A DNA stretch of 64,000 nucleotides from an uncultured Methanomassiliicoccus sp. (GTDB lineage Archaea; Thermoplasmatota; Thermoplasmata; Methanomassiliicoccales; Methanomassiliicoccaceae): positions 55,620-119,619 of the forward strand of contig CAJKRY010000004.1 of assembly GCA_905202485.1 (NCBI GenBank), written 5' to 3'. The position numbers were made by a program, and so were the translations under genes. A model generated the notes under the pieces. The model saw only the letters and a list, made by a program, of their open reading frames with translations, was not told the origin of the DNA and did not search any database. Positions 52,662 through 61,355 of this stretch are shown in pieces (the first letter of the stretch is position 1; each line of letters opens with the position of its first letter).

Positions 52662-53652
52662 GGGACTTGCAGAAGTCCACTATCTTCTTATTGTATCCGT
52701 TCACGTAAATCTCACTGCCTTCGTTTTTAATGTACCAGACTGGAACGTAGTACGTGTTCTGATACTCTATTTCGATCTCATCTTCTTTAGGTGCGATCTT
52801 ACGGCGCTCTTTGAGAGTGGTGCTCTTATCTTCAAAAATGTATTCTCTCACCGAGCTGTTAGCTTCGATAATCTCCTGCAGAGCAATCTGTTCGCTGTCG
52901 CTTATAGTAATTGAAGGCTGCATCTTGCTGTGTTCGATTTCCAGTGAGTAAATGACATCTACTTTTCCCCAGACTTCAGGCCGCATTGATACTGCATTCA
53001 CCGCAATGTCCATACTCCTGCTCTGAAACTCGTCTGATTTGATTGCATACTTGAAAACGTAATAAGGAACAAGACGTATCGATTTTAAAGTGCAGCCAGG
53101 ATAGTCTTCGTCTACTTTTTCCTCTGTGTAGTTGAGCTTTAGAATAATATCGCCCAGAGAAACTTTCTCAACTTCATCAATCACTTCTTCGGAAATCAGC
53201 GGAGGAAAGTCTGTAGCAGTTATCTCATCAAAAATGCTGCAGTTCTTTTCATTCAGCGAGTCTTCGATATTTGCTCTTTTGATCTCATCCTCTAAGCTGT
53301 TTTTGTCCCAGATTATGACATCTGGGTCAATATCATACGCAGCCTCTTCCGATACGCCGTTCATCACAACGAGAATCTTCTTTCCCTTGAAGCTGCTGAA
53401 CTTTGAAATAAATCTGTTCAGGGATGCCATGTCAAAGGTCGTCTGCAGACACAGAGCGGCTTCGCTGCCTTCTCTGTTTGCAATGATATACTCATCCAAT
53501 CTGTATGAGTCAAAACCATTGTAACTTAGAATTTTTTCAATAAGTGAATATAAACTCTGCAAGGCCTTCCCGTGCGCTAATATGAAATAAAGAATATAAA
53601 GATACTCTATGCCTGACAAGATTATCTTCTCTGTGCATGCTAGTCTGGACAT
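52633..53652 (-). CDS. Uncharacterised 339-residue protein
   Basis: I do not recognise this protein. The segment FDSYRLDEYIIANREGSEAALCLQTTFDMASLNRFISKF followed by GKKILVVMNGVSEEA resembles the Mrr-like/PD-(D/E)xK restriction-endonuclease-fold proteins of archaea, with Asp, Glu and Gln in plausible positions, but the match is not strong. The C-terminal half is rich in charged beta-strand-like sequence ending YYVPVWYIKNEGSEIYVNGYNKK. The start may be the ATG at 53652 or a GTG at 53691. The 3' end overlaps the RibD-like gene. Confidence 0.6.
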   Translation of the reverse strand: MSRLACTEKIILSGIEYLYILYFILAHGKALQSLYSLIEKILSYNGFDSYRLDEYIIANREGSEAALCLQTTFDMASLNRFISKFSSFKGKKILVVMNGVSEEAAYDIDPDVIIWDKNSLEDEIKRANIEDSLNEKNCSIFDEITATDFPPLISEEVIDEVEKVSLGDIILKLNYTEEKVDEDYPGCTLKSIRLVPYYVFKYAIKSDEFQSRSMDIAVNAVSMRPEVWGKVDVIYSLEIEHSKMQPSITISDSEQIALQEIIEANSSVREYIFEDKSTTLKERRKIAPKEDEIEIEYQNTYYVPVWYIKNEGSEIYVNGYNKKIVDFCKSPIDRSPVHT

Positions 53653-53793
53653 AATATAATCTAATTTTTTTGAATATCGAGTAAAAAACACTCAATTCAA
53701 TAACTAAAACAAAAACGCTGCATAAAAAACCAAACTTCGAAACTCTATTCCGTGGACCAAGTATCTGTCAATTATTGTATTTATGGCTGTTTT

Positions 53794-54086
53794 AAAAAGA
53801 GAGAAACTAATAAAAGGGACTCATCGGTCTCTTTTGCGGCTAGGCAAAGCCAGACTCGGTAGGAGAAGTTTGGCGACAGACCCTACCGTGTCTGGATCTG
53901 ATCCGCAGGAGGTAATTCGGGTGAATTGTTTCCCACGTATTAGTATCTGGACGTGTATGGTAATCAATGATTACATCGTTGCTATACTAGACTGGCACTA
54001 AGCCAGTCACCCCGAGTGGTTCACGTTACGAACCCCGTCCTCGCAAGAGGGCGGTAACTCCTACATCGTCTATTAACACTCTTTTT
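53794..54086 (+). ncRNA. Large structured non-coding RNA candidate
   Basis: A gene-free region with strong pairing over about 290 bases. The ends pair: AAAAAGAG (53794) with CTCTTTTT (54079), and TAATA (53808) with TATTA (54071). Inner hairpins are AAAAGGGAC/GTCTCTTTT (53812-53835), CCAGAC-CGGTAGG with CCTACCG-GTCTGG (53850-53895), TCGGGTGA with TCACCCCGA, GACTGGC/GCCAGTC (53990-54008) and CCTC-GCAA-GAGG (54039-54050). A T-rich tract ends it. Size and closed ends suggest a housekeeping RNA, but I could not match the conserved blocks of RNase P RNA or SRP RNA. The remaining sequence of this gap (53692-53793 and 54087-54216) holds no gene. Confidence 0.6.
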
Positions 54087-54216
54087 CCTTTTATACTTGT
54101 TGAAACAGGTCTGATCAATAAAAGGACAATATTATCATAACCAGGTCAGACGTGTAATAAAAATATTGTATTTACCAGGCAACATGATGCTTTCATGCAC
54201 CTGGCTTATTTGACGT

Positions 54217-55149
54217 TTAAAGCTGAATCTCGATTCCGAGCTTTTCAGTGAGTTCTTTGTAACGATTTCTGATCGTCACTTCAGTAACGCCGGCGATATC
54301 TGCAACTTCTCTCTGCGTCCTGCGCTCATTGCACAGAATTGATGAGATGTAAATAGCTGCTGCAGCCACTCCGGTAGGTCCTCTTCCTGAAGTAAGCTCT
54401 TTTTTAGCTGCATCTTTGAGAATCTCTGCCGCTTTTGTCTGCACTTCGCCGCTTAACTTCAGTTCAGAGCAGAATCTCTGTACGTAGTCCTGCGGTTTTG
54501 TAGGCATCAGTTTGAGCTTGAGTTCTCTGGTCATGAACCTGTAGGTTCTGCCGATTTCCTTTCTGCCGACACGTGACGAGGTTGCAACTTCATCCAGAGT
54601 TCTCGGGACATTGCACTGTCTGCATGCTGCATACAGCGAAGCAGCTACGACTCCCTCAATGCTTCTTCCCCTGATGAGGTTCTTGTTGACTGCCTTACGA
54701 TAAACCATTGCCGCAGTCTCCCTCACATTTCTGGGAAGACCCATTGCAGACGCCATCCTGTCAAGTTCGCTCAGAGCAAATGCCAGATTTCTCTCTGTGG
54801 CATTTGAAACCCTTATTCTCCTCTGCCATTTTCTCAGACGGTAGAGCTGGGCACGATTTCTGGTAGGAATACTCTTACCATAGCTGTCCTTGTTCTTCCA
54901 GGAGATTTCTGTGGACAGACCCTTATCGTGTATGGTATAAGTCATAGGCGCACCGGTTCTGGCACGCTTTTCTCCCTGTTCTACGTCAAACGCTCTCCAT
55001 TCGGGACCCTGGTCTATGAACTGATCGTCGAGCACCATGCCGCAGTCTTCGCAGACAAGCTCTCCACGCTCATAATCGCGTACCAAGTGGCGGCTTCCGC
55101 ACGCTTCACACTTTTCAATTTCTTCGGTCCCTTCTCTTACCTTTGGCAT
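54217..55149 (-). CDS. tfb: Transcription initiation factor B (TFB)
   Basis: A 310-residue archaeal TFIIB. The N-terminal zinc ribbon is CEACGSRHLVRDYERGELVCEDC, the B-reader/linker region is GPEWRAF, and two cyclin-like repeats follow (about residues 110-200 and 205-300), ending with the recognition helix DIAGVTEVTIRNRYKEL. TFB bridges TBP-bound promoters and RNA polymerase. The ATG at 55149 with GAGGAGGT eight bases upstream fixes the start. It overlaps the gar1 coding end by 35 bases, so they form an operon. Confidence 0.95.
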   Translation of the reverse strand: MPKVREGTEEIEKCEACGSRHLVRDYERGELVCEDCGMVLDDQFIDQGPEWRAFDVEQGEKRARTGAPMTYTIHDKGLSTEISWKNKDSYGKSIPTRNRAQLYRLRKWQRRIRVSNATERNLAFALSELDRMASAMGLPRNVRETAAMVYRKAVNKNLIRGRSIEGVVAASLYAACRQCNVPRTLDEVATSSRVGRKEIGRTYRFMTRELKLKLMPTKPQDYVQRFCSELKLSGEVQTKAAEILKDAAKKELTSGRGPTGVAAAAIYISSILCNERRTQREVADIAGVTEVTIRNRYKELTEKLGIEIQL

Positions 55150-55384
55150 TGTATGTGACCTCCTCAATGTAGACCTGCTTCCCGATCAGGGAAAGCATGC
55201 CTCCTTTGCCGTTTGGTCTGACCAGTATGTAGGGCGAATCAACAGGTCCGAAGACTCTTCCTACCTGGCCAACAGGTTTATTGCGGTTATCCACAATACG
55301 GTCGTGAGGATGCGGTGCAAAAGATCCTCTCACAATGAGTTTGCCATCATAATTGATCTTTGAAACTGTACCTAAAAACTTCAT
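55115..55384 (-). CDS. gar1: H/ACA ribonucleoprotein component Gar1
   Basis: An 89-residue Gar1 beta-barrel protein. MKFLGTVSKINYDGKLIVRGS, DRIVDNRNKPVGQVGRVFGPVDSPYILVRP and GKQVYIEE are typical. Gar1 joins Cbf5 in the pseudouridylation complex and helps product release. The ATG at 55384 is preferred over one at 55390. The gar1-tfb order is common in Euryarchaeota. Confidence 0.92.
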   Translation of the reverse strand: MKFLGTVSKINYDGKLIVRGSFAPHPHDRIVDNRNKPVGQVGRVFGPVDSPYILVRPNGKGGMLSLIGKQVYIEEVTYNAKGKRRDRRN

Positions 55385-55518
55385 ACGCATCCCTGTGGGT
55401 AACCTATTTATAATAGCTTAGTTAACTCACTACTATTTATACTTTACGATATGCTTTTTAATAAGTATGATTAAATTCATTAACTTTATTCTGATTCCTT
55501 TATTCGGATATATATTGC

Positions 55519-57033
55519 TTATTGCTTTTCTGCCTGTTTTATTTTAATTCTTAGGTCCCTATTAAAGGCTTTTTGAAATGTTTTTCTGCAGTTTTCCAGG
55601 CCCCATTTTTCTAATGTTGCATCTCCGTCTGCTATGCATTTCAGAACTGCCGAGCTCTTGCCGTCTTTCTGCAGAGAAGCTGATTTAATGACTGTATTGC
55701 GGCTGCGGTCCAGACTTTCAGCCAGTTTGAGCAGGGCCGAGAGGATAAAAACAGTTTGAGGGTTAACAGAACTCTGCAGCTTCTTGTTTTGATGCAGCAC
55801 CGTTTCTGCTATGATCGTAATTTCTCTATTATTGAATCCCAGCAGATCAGCGTTCATGATGATGTAATAAGAATGCTCCCTTCTGTTGTTGAATGATATG
55901 AATTCTCCGATGTCATGAAGATAAGCGGCATACTGCAGAAGCTCTCTTTCGTCATCCGTCAGCTTATGCAGCCCGCACTCCTTTGAAGTGTCAAAAAGTT
56001 CCAAGGCAAGCTTGACAACTGCATTGGCATGTTTTTCATCAATGCCGCAGGATTTTCCTAACTTCTGTATGCTTGCTTCCCTTACAGACATCCCGTTCTG
56101 AGAGCATTCTTTCATTTCCAGAAGATAGTCGGCGACCATTCCGTCTTTGACTCCCTTATCTGTGACTTTAAGCTCGGTAAGGCTGAATTCTTCCATGATC
56201 GTTTCGAGAATTGCCACTCCGCCGACAATGATGTCAGCCCTTTCAGGATTTATGCCGGGGACCTTTTTTCTTTCTTCCAGCGGCAGACTGCGCAGGGTTG
56301 CCGACATTTTCTTCAGATTGGAGTATTTGATCGTTCCCTCCTTTCCGCCGTAGGCTCTGAAGCTCATATCTGCTAAATTGAGAATAGTCCCCGAGCCTCC
56401 TATGACGAGATCCCACTTTTTCTTCTTTATCGAGCTGGCTGAGGCGCCGATGCTTGTTCTGGCATACTTCTTCATTTTGTTGTAGGCAGCTTCGCTTACA
56501 ACGCCGTTATCCTTCTGGAATTTGTAGCTCAGCCTCATGGCGCCGATCTGAAAGCTCCACAGTCCGCTGTAGTCTTCCTTGTCTCCGACAGCTATCTCCG
56601 TACTGCCTCCGCCGATGTCGATCAGAAGTGCAGGCTTATTTTCAAAGTCAGGACTTGACCTTACTCCTAAGTAAGTAAGCCTGGCTTCCTCCCTTCCTGA
56701 AATGACGCTGATTTCCAGGCCGGTTTCTTCTCTCACGCGGTTTATCAGTTCTTCCTGATTTCTTGCTTCTCTGGTCGCTGATGTCGCTACTACCATGATC
56801 TCTGCTGCATTGTATGTCTTAGCTAACTGCGAAAACTGCCTGCAGACCAGCACTGCACGCTCTATTGCCTCTTCTCTGAGAATATTCTCGCCGAATTCTC
56901 TCTCTCCTAATCGAACGATTTCTTTTTCTTTCCTTAATAACGTGAAAGTGCAGGGCTCTTCGATGCTCCCTATCAGAAGCCTGATGGAATTTGTTCCTAA
57001 GTCGATGAATGCTACGTTGCGGCTTTCGGTCAC
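55519..57033 (-). CDS. ppx: Exopolyphosphatase (Ppx/GppA) with C-terminal HD domain
   Basis: A 504-residue protein. Residues about 1-305 are the ASKHA-fold Ppx/GppA domain: AFIDLGTNSIRLLIG, VVATSATREARNQ, SGREEARLTYLG and LLIDIGGGSTEIAVG. The C-terminal about 180 residues form an HD-type domain (LLQYAAYLHDIGEFISFNNRREHSYYIIM). It hydrolyses polyphosphate ends and possibly pppGpp. Its start overlaps the stop of the CHAD fusion gene by four bases. The HD segment is clearly related to the C-terminus of that upstream protein. Confidence 0.92.
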   Translation of the reverse strand: MTESRNVAFIDLGTNSIRLLIGSIEEPCTFTLLRKEKEIVRLGEREFGENILREEAIERAVLVCRQFSQLAKTYNAAEIMVVATSATREARNQEELINRVREETGLEISVISGREEARLTYLGVRSSPDFENKPALLIDIGGGSTEIAVGDKEDYSGLWSFQIGAMRLSYKFQKDNGVVSEAAYNKMKKYARTSIGASASSIKKKKWDLVIGGSGTILNLADMSFRAYGGKEGTIKYSNLKKMSATLRSLPLEERKKVPGINPERADIIVGGVAILETIMEEFSLTELKVTDKGVKDGMVADYLLEMKECSQNGMSVREASIQKLGKSCGIDEKHANAVVKLALELFDTSKECGLHKLTDDERELLQYAAYLHDIGEFISFNNRREHSYYIIMNADLLGFNNREITIIAETVLHQNKKLQSSVNPQTVFILSALLKLAESLDRSRNTVIKSASLQKDGKSSAVLKCIADGDATLEKWGLENCRKTFQKAFNRDLRIKIKQAEKQ

Positions 57034-59147
57034 AGCACTTCCACCTTGTGTTTGAACACCCTCTCGAAGAGGTCATTCTTCTTCAGAACGATCTCGTCTG
57101 TTTTCTGTGCGAGGAAGATTTCCAGCTTCCCGTTGATTATCGGACAGTCGGTAATCTCTGCATCTGTCTGATTTGCAATATCGTCGGCAATCCTCAGGAT
57201 ACTGGCAAGCTTTAAAATTCTGTCTAAATCGATGTTAGATACGTCTTGTATCTCCCTGTCATTTAAGTCCGGCAGGTCTCCTCTGTGGTATCTTGCAGCA
57301 CAGGCGATGACATTCCTCTCATTATAGTTCACCGGCAGGCCGAGATCCATGATTATCTTGTAAGAATTCTTTTCATGATCCTTCTTGCCCATCAGCCAGC
57401 CCGAGTCATGCAGCATTGCTGCATACTGCAGAAGGATAAGATCATCTTCATACAGCTTGTGCAGTCCGCAGGTGTTGCAGAAGATGTTGGACGACAGTCT
57501 TGCTACTGTTACTGCATGCCTGATATTGACGTCTAAGTTCTCTGCCAGTCTGAAAACGTCATCTATTCCTTCAGACCTTTCTGTGCTGCTTTTCCTTTCT
57601 TCTGTGTGTATGTCTTCCAGCCTGCATTTCGCCGAGACTTCTGAGAGGTCCTCGTCCAACTTTATGATCTCTGCTTCTCCGCTGCTTAAGTCTAACATCG
57701 CGTAAGAAGGCCTGGCATCAGCGTCTTTGATGTTGCCGATGCTTCCAGGATTGATAAATAAAACATTATTGACGCTGCGTACAAAGGGTAAATGGGAGTG
57801 TCCCATCAGCACAATGTCTGCCTGAGCTGCGTCGGCCAAGTAAGCAAGCCTGCTTGCTGGAGTCTTCGGTCCCAGGCGCTCTTTTCCTCCTTCCGTGCTG
57901 TCGTGCACCATGAGAATCCTTTTGCCAGCTGCTTTTATTCTCAGCCTGGAAGGAAAAGTCAGAATCTCATTGATGCTGCTCAGCGAGATGTTTTTCATCG
58001 ACTCCTTAAGATCATACTTCGACTTGAAAAACTCCGACGACCAGTATATTTCTGCTGTTGCCAGATCATAGTTGCCGTGAATGCATACCGCGTTATTCTG
58101 CTGGAGCAGCCGCAGACATCTGTCCGTGTCTCCTTTTCCTGAGATGTCTCCCAAGCAGAGAATTCCCCCTGCTCCTCTGCAGATGGCGTCGTTTACCGCT
58201 TTGACCAGCGAATCATAACTGCCGTGAATATCGGAAACAATCATTACTTTCTGACTGGACAATTCTTCTGCAGACAGGTTCTCTTCAAACCTTGCCGTCA
58301 GACGCTCTTTGTAATGAGCGTCGTTTAACTTCTTCCAGAGTATTTTTGTCTCTTCAAACAGCTCTCTTCTTGACTTTCTGCAGTCTCCAAGCAGCAGATC
58401 GTTCAGATCGAGAATTTTATCTGTATCTGTGCCTGCAAATATTGCTTCTCTGATGATTTCCGGAATCTTCTCTAAGAATACATCGCAGTCATGCATTTTT
58501 CCCAGGGAGTCCTGCAGTTCTTTCAGCGATGAGATTTCTTCTGATAAATTGTCATCAAACAATGGACTGAAAACTTCCAGGCAGTAGCGGAACTTCTTGA
58601 CTGCTATCCTCATTTTATGATGCCCTGCTTTATTGTAAGCATCTTCTAAATTCTGACTGGAGTTTTCCACCGCTGAATATCTGACGCAGATGTTTGCCAA
58701 GCCGAGAGCATAACAGTTCTCTTCACTGCAGTCTATCTCTTTAAGATTGGAAACGATGTCTTCCAGTATTCCGCTCTTGTAAGTCTTCGAGATCTTTTTT
58801 CTCGCCAGGCTGTAAGACTTTTCTCTGCCGTCTTTCAGCCTTTCGATGATGTCTGTCAGAATCTGATTATCATATTTACCGAGATACTTAATGAAAACAT
58901 CATGGTCCCTGGCGTTTCCTAAAGCGTCGGTAAGAGACTTGAGAGCTTTGATCCATTTTGAAGATTCTTTATTGTCGAAGCAGGCGCTGAAGATAGGTAT
59001 TCCCGTCCGCAGTCGTCTTGACGCTACTCTGATATCGTGAATGTCCTCTTCTCCGAAGCTCTTCAGGGAGCTTAACCTAAGGAGAGTCTCAGCAGGTTCC
59101 ATCAGGGTCTGGACTGCCAAGTCTGAAAGGCTGTCAGTTCTCTCCAT
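57030..59147 (-). CDS. CHAD - calcineurin-like phosphoesterase - HD domain fusion protein
   Basis: A 705-residue three-domain protein. Residues about 1-280 are CHAD (IHDIRVASRRLRTGIPIF, HHKMRIAVKKFRYCLEVFSPLF, LQDSLGKMHDCDVFL), a histidine-rich helical domain that binds polyphosphate. Residues about 305-480 are a metallophosphoesterase with ligands in SDIHGSYDS, LGDISGKGD, CIHGNYD and LMGHSHLPF. Residues about 535-700 carry an HD domain (MLHDSGWLMGKK) similar to that of the adjacent Ppx. It lies between ppk1 and ppx with overlaps on both sides. The ATG at 59147, preceded by an AGAGG motif, is preferred over a TTG at 59168. I infer a polyphosphate-regulated hydrolase. Confidence 0.85.
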   Translation of the reverse strand: MERTDSLSDLAVQTLMEPAETLLRLSSLKSFGEEDIHDIRVASRRLRTGIPIFSACFDNKESSKWIKALKSLTDALGNARDHDVFIKYLGKYDNQILTDIIERLKDGREKSYSLARKKISKTYKSGILEDIVSNLKEIDCSEENCYALGLANICVRYSAVENSSQNLEDAYNKAGHHKMRIAVKKFRYCLEVFSPLFDDNLSEEISSLKELQDSLGKMHDCDVFLEKIPEIIREAIFAGTDTDKILDLNDLLLGDCRKSRRELFEETKILWKKLNDAHYKERLTARFEENLSAEELSSQKVMIVSDIHGSYDSLVKAVNDAICRGAGGILCLGDISGKGDTDRCLRLLQQNNAVCIHGNYDLATAEIYWSSEFFKSKYDLKESMKNISLSSINEILTFPSRLRIKAAGKRILMVHDSTEGGKERLGPKTPASRLAYLADAAQADIVLMGHSHLPFVRSVNNVLFINPGSIGNIKDADARPSYAMLDLSSGEAEIIKLDEDLSEVSAKCRLEDIHTEERKSSTERSEGIDDVFRLAENLDVNIRHAVTVARLSSNIFCNTCGLHKLYEDDLILLQYAAMLHDSGWLMGKKDHEKNSYKIIMDLGLPVNYNERNVIACAARYHRGDLPDLNDREIQDVSNIDLDRILKLASILRIADDIANQTDAEITDCPIINGKLEIFLAQKTDEIVLKKNDLFERVFKHKVEVL

Positions 59148-61260
59148 GCCAGATGCCTCTGTGCTCAATCAGCCATTCCTGTGAGTCAATTCTTTCCTGA
59201 CCTTCTTGGGGACAGAGTCTTACCCATTCCCCGTCAGACCGCAGTTCTCTTGCTTTTACGTTATCTGCCAGATGAATATTGAGAATGTCTATCGCTGCTT
59301 TTCTGAGATTGTCATCCTGAATCGGGAATAACTCTTCCACTCTTCTGTCTAAGTTTCTCGGCATCATGTCTGACGAACCTAACAGCACCTCTTCGTCTCC
59401 GCCGTTTCTGAAGTAGTAAATTCTGGCGTGTTCTAAAAATCTTGACACTATCGAGATGACCCTGATATTCTCGCTGATTCCCTGAATGCCGGGTCTGAGG
59501 CAGCACATCCCTCTGACGTTAAGGTCAATTTTAACTCCGGCCATCGATGCTCGGTATAACGCTCTGATGATTCCTCTATCCACCAATGCATTGAGCTTGA
59601 ATCCCAGGTAACCGTCGCCGTGCTCCTTCTGTCTTTTAATTTCCCTCTCGATTCTTTCCATTATCCCTGCCCTCAGGTAGTCTGGAGACACGAGAAGTTT
59701 CTTGTAGCCTTCATTGACGCAGTAGCCGGTGAGGCTGTTGAACAGCTTGGAGACGTCTGAAGCTATGTCCGGATCACAGGTAATATAGCCGATGTCGCCG
59801 TAGATCTTTGCCGTCTGAGTGTTGTAGTTTCCTGAAGATAAATGGCAGATGCGCTTGATGCCGTTTCTTGTCTTGTAAACGATCATGCACAGTTTTGCGT
59901 GGATCTTCAGGCCCACAGGACCATAAACGACATGCACTCCCGCCTGCTCCAAGCGTCTGGCCCAGGAGATGTTGTTCGTTTCGTCGAATTTTGCTTTTAA
60001 CTCTAAAACTACTGCCACAGCCTTGCCGTTCCTGCGCGCTTCCATTAAAGCATCAATCAAAGGCGAATGAGAATCTACTCTGTAGAATGTAATCTTGATA
60101 GCCATTACATTAGGATCTTCCGCTGCTTTTCTTACCAAATCTACGAAAGGCTGGAAACTGTCGTACGGGTGGTAGAGCATGATGTCCTTGTAAGTGGCTT
60201 TAGCTACTATTGTTGATAAGTCTGACAGTGCTCTCGGCGTGTAGGGCTGGAAAGGAGTATCCATCAGCTCTGCTCTTCTGATGCCGTGAATCTGCCAGAA
60301 GTCGTTGAGTGCCAGCGGCGCCTCTGATCTGTAGATCATGTACGGCGGCAGCTTCAGGTTCCAGGATAACAGCTCGACGATCTTGTCCGGCGTGTTTTCT
60401 GAGACTTCAAGTCTTACCGGTTCTCCGACGAATCTTGATTCCAATCCTTCCTCTACTGCTGTCAGAATGTCCGTTGTTTCATCAACCTCTATTTCGAACT
60501 CTGCGTCTCTCAGCACTCTGAACTGGTAGACCTTTTCTACGCTTACTCCCGGGAACAGCATATCCAGATTGGAGCTTATCAGGTCTTCCAGCATGACTAA
60601 GTGAAATTCTGCTGACTTTTCTGCTTCATCTTCTATTCTGATGAATCTCTCGATTAAGTTTCTTCCCGGGACTTTTACTCTTGCAAACTTGCTGTTTCCC
60701 GTCTTGTCTTTAACGAGAATTGCCAGATTTATCGATCCGCCTGAAATGAAGGGAAACGGATGATTGGAATCGAATGATAATGGTGTAAGTATCGGGTAGA
60801 TGTTGTTTTCAAAGAACTCTCTCAGTTTCTTTCTTCTTTCTTCGCTTAATTCCGCTACCTTGTGAATATATATGCCGTTCTCTGCCAGCTGGAACTTCAG
60901 CTGTTCCCAGACGTCGCAGTATCCCTTGGTTAAACGGCACACCTCTTCTCTTATGGCGCCGATCTGCTCCAGCGGTGTCGATGCTCCTGAAGAGATATTC
61001 AGAGCTCCGCTCTCTGCCTGGTGTCTCAGCGTGGACATGCGGGACATGAAGAATTCATCCATGTTGTTTCCGCAGATGGCTAGAAATTTCACTCTTTCTA
61101 ACAGCGGCTGAGTCTGGTCTTCCGCTTCTTCCAGTATTCTTCTGTTAAACTTCAGCCAGCTGAGTTCGCGGTTGAAGTAAAGCTGCGGGTCGTCAAGGGA
61201 AACATTATCGAGATTATTCATTTCGCAACACTCTGTATTGGGTAGTTCGCTGTCTGTCAT
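59134..61260 (-). CDS. ppk1: Polyphosphate kinase 1
   Basis: A 708-residue PPK1. The N-terminal domain begins LYFNRELSWLKFNRRILEEAED; the helical region has ICGNNMDEFFMSRMS and PFPFISGGSINLAILV. The catalytic domains show VALRVVxxLK-like VVLELKAKFDETNNISWARRLEQAGVHVVYGPVGLKIHAK with the autophosphorylated histidine, HLSSGNYNTQTAKIYGDIG, and the second phospholipase-D-like domain near NVRGMCCLRPGI and FLEHARIYYF. It makes long-chain polyphosphate from ATP. First gene of the three-gene operon; PPK1 is not universal in archaea. Confidence 0.93.
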   Translation of the reverse strand: MTDSELPNTECCEMNNLDNVSLDDPQLYFNRELSWLKFNRRILEEAEDQTQPLLERVKFLAICGNNMDEFFMSRMSTLRHQAESGALNISSGASTPLEQIGAIREEVCRLTKGYCDVWEQLKFQLAENGIYIHKVAELSEERRKKLREFFENNIYPILTPLSFDSNHPFPFISGGSINLAILVKDKTGNSKFARVKVPGRNLIERFIRIEDEAEKSAEFHLVMLEDLISSNLDMLFPGVSVEKVYQFRVLRDAEFEIEVDETTDILTAVEEGLESRFVGEPVRLEVSENTPDKIVELLSWNLKLPPYMIYRSEAPLALNDFWQIHGIRRAELMDTPFQPYTPRALSDLSTIVAKATYKDIMLYHPYDSFQPFVDLVRKAAEDPNVMAIKITFYRVDSHSPLIDALMEARRNGKAVAVVLELKAKFDETNNISWARRLEQAGVHVVYGPVGLKIHAKLCMIVYKTRNGIKRICHLSSGNYNTQTAKIYGDIGYITCDPDIASDVSKLFNSLTGYCVNEGYKKLLVSPDYLRAGIMERIEREIKRQKEHGDGYLGFKLNALVDRGIIRALYRASMAGVKIDLNVRGMCCLRPGIQGISENIRVISIVSRFLEHARIYYFRNGGDEEVLLGSSDMMPRNLDRRVEELFPIQDDNLRKAAIDILNIHLADNVKARELRSDGEWVRLCPQEGQERIDSQEWLIEHRGIWHGEN

Positions 61261-61355
61261 ATCTTACACATGTCCTTAGGTAGCATGTAATCAAATTACT
61301 TTCCAACTAGTTTAATAATTGTATGATTTTTATTGATTTGCTGTTCTTAAGTTCT

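Noticed and set aside
53783..54001. 72-codon plus-strand open frame
   Set aside because: It crosses several strong hairpins of the structured RNA candidate and its translation has no protein-like pattern or ribosome binding site.
53794..54086. Assignment as RNase P RNA or SRP RNA
   Set aside because: The conserved GAGGAAAGUC and ACAGAA blocks of RNase P and the GGAA/GGUCAGG core of SRP helix 8 were not found, so I left the RNA unnamed.
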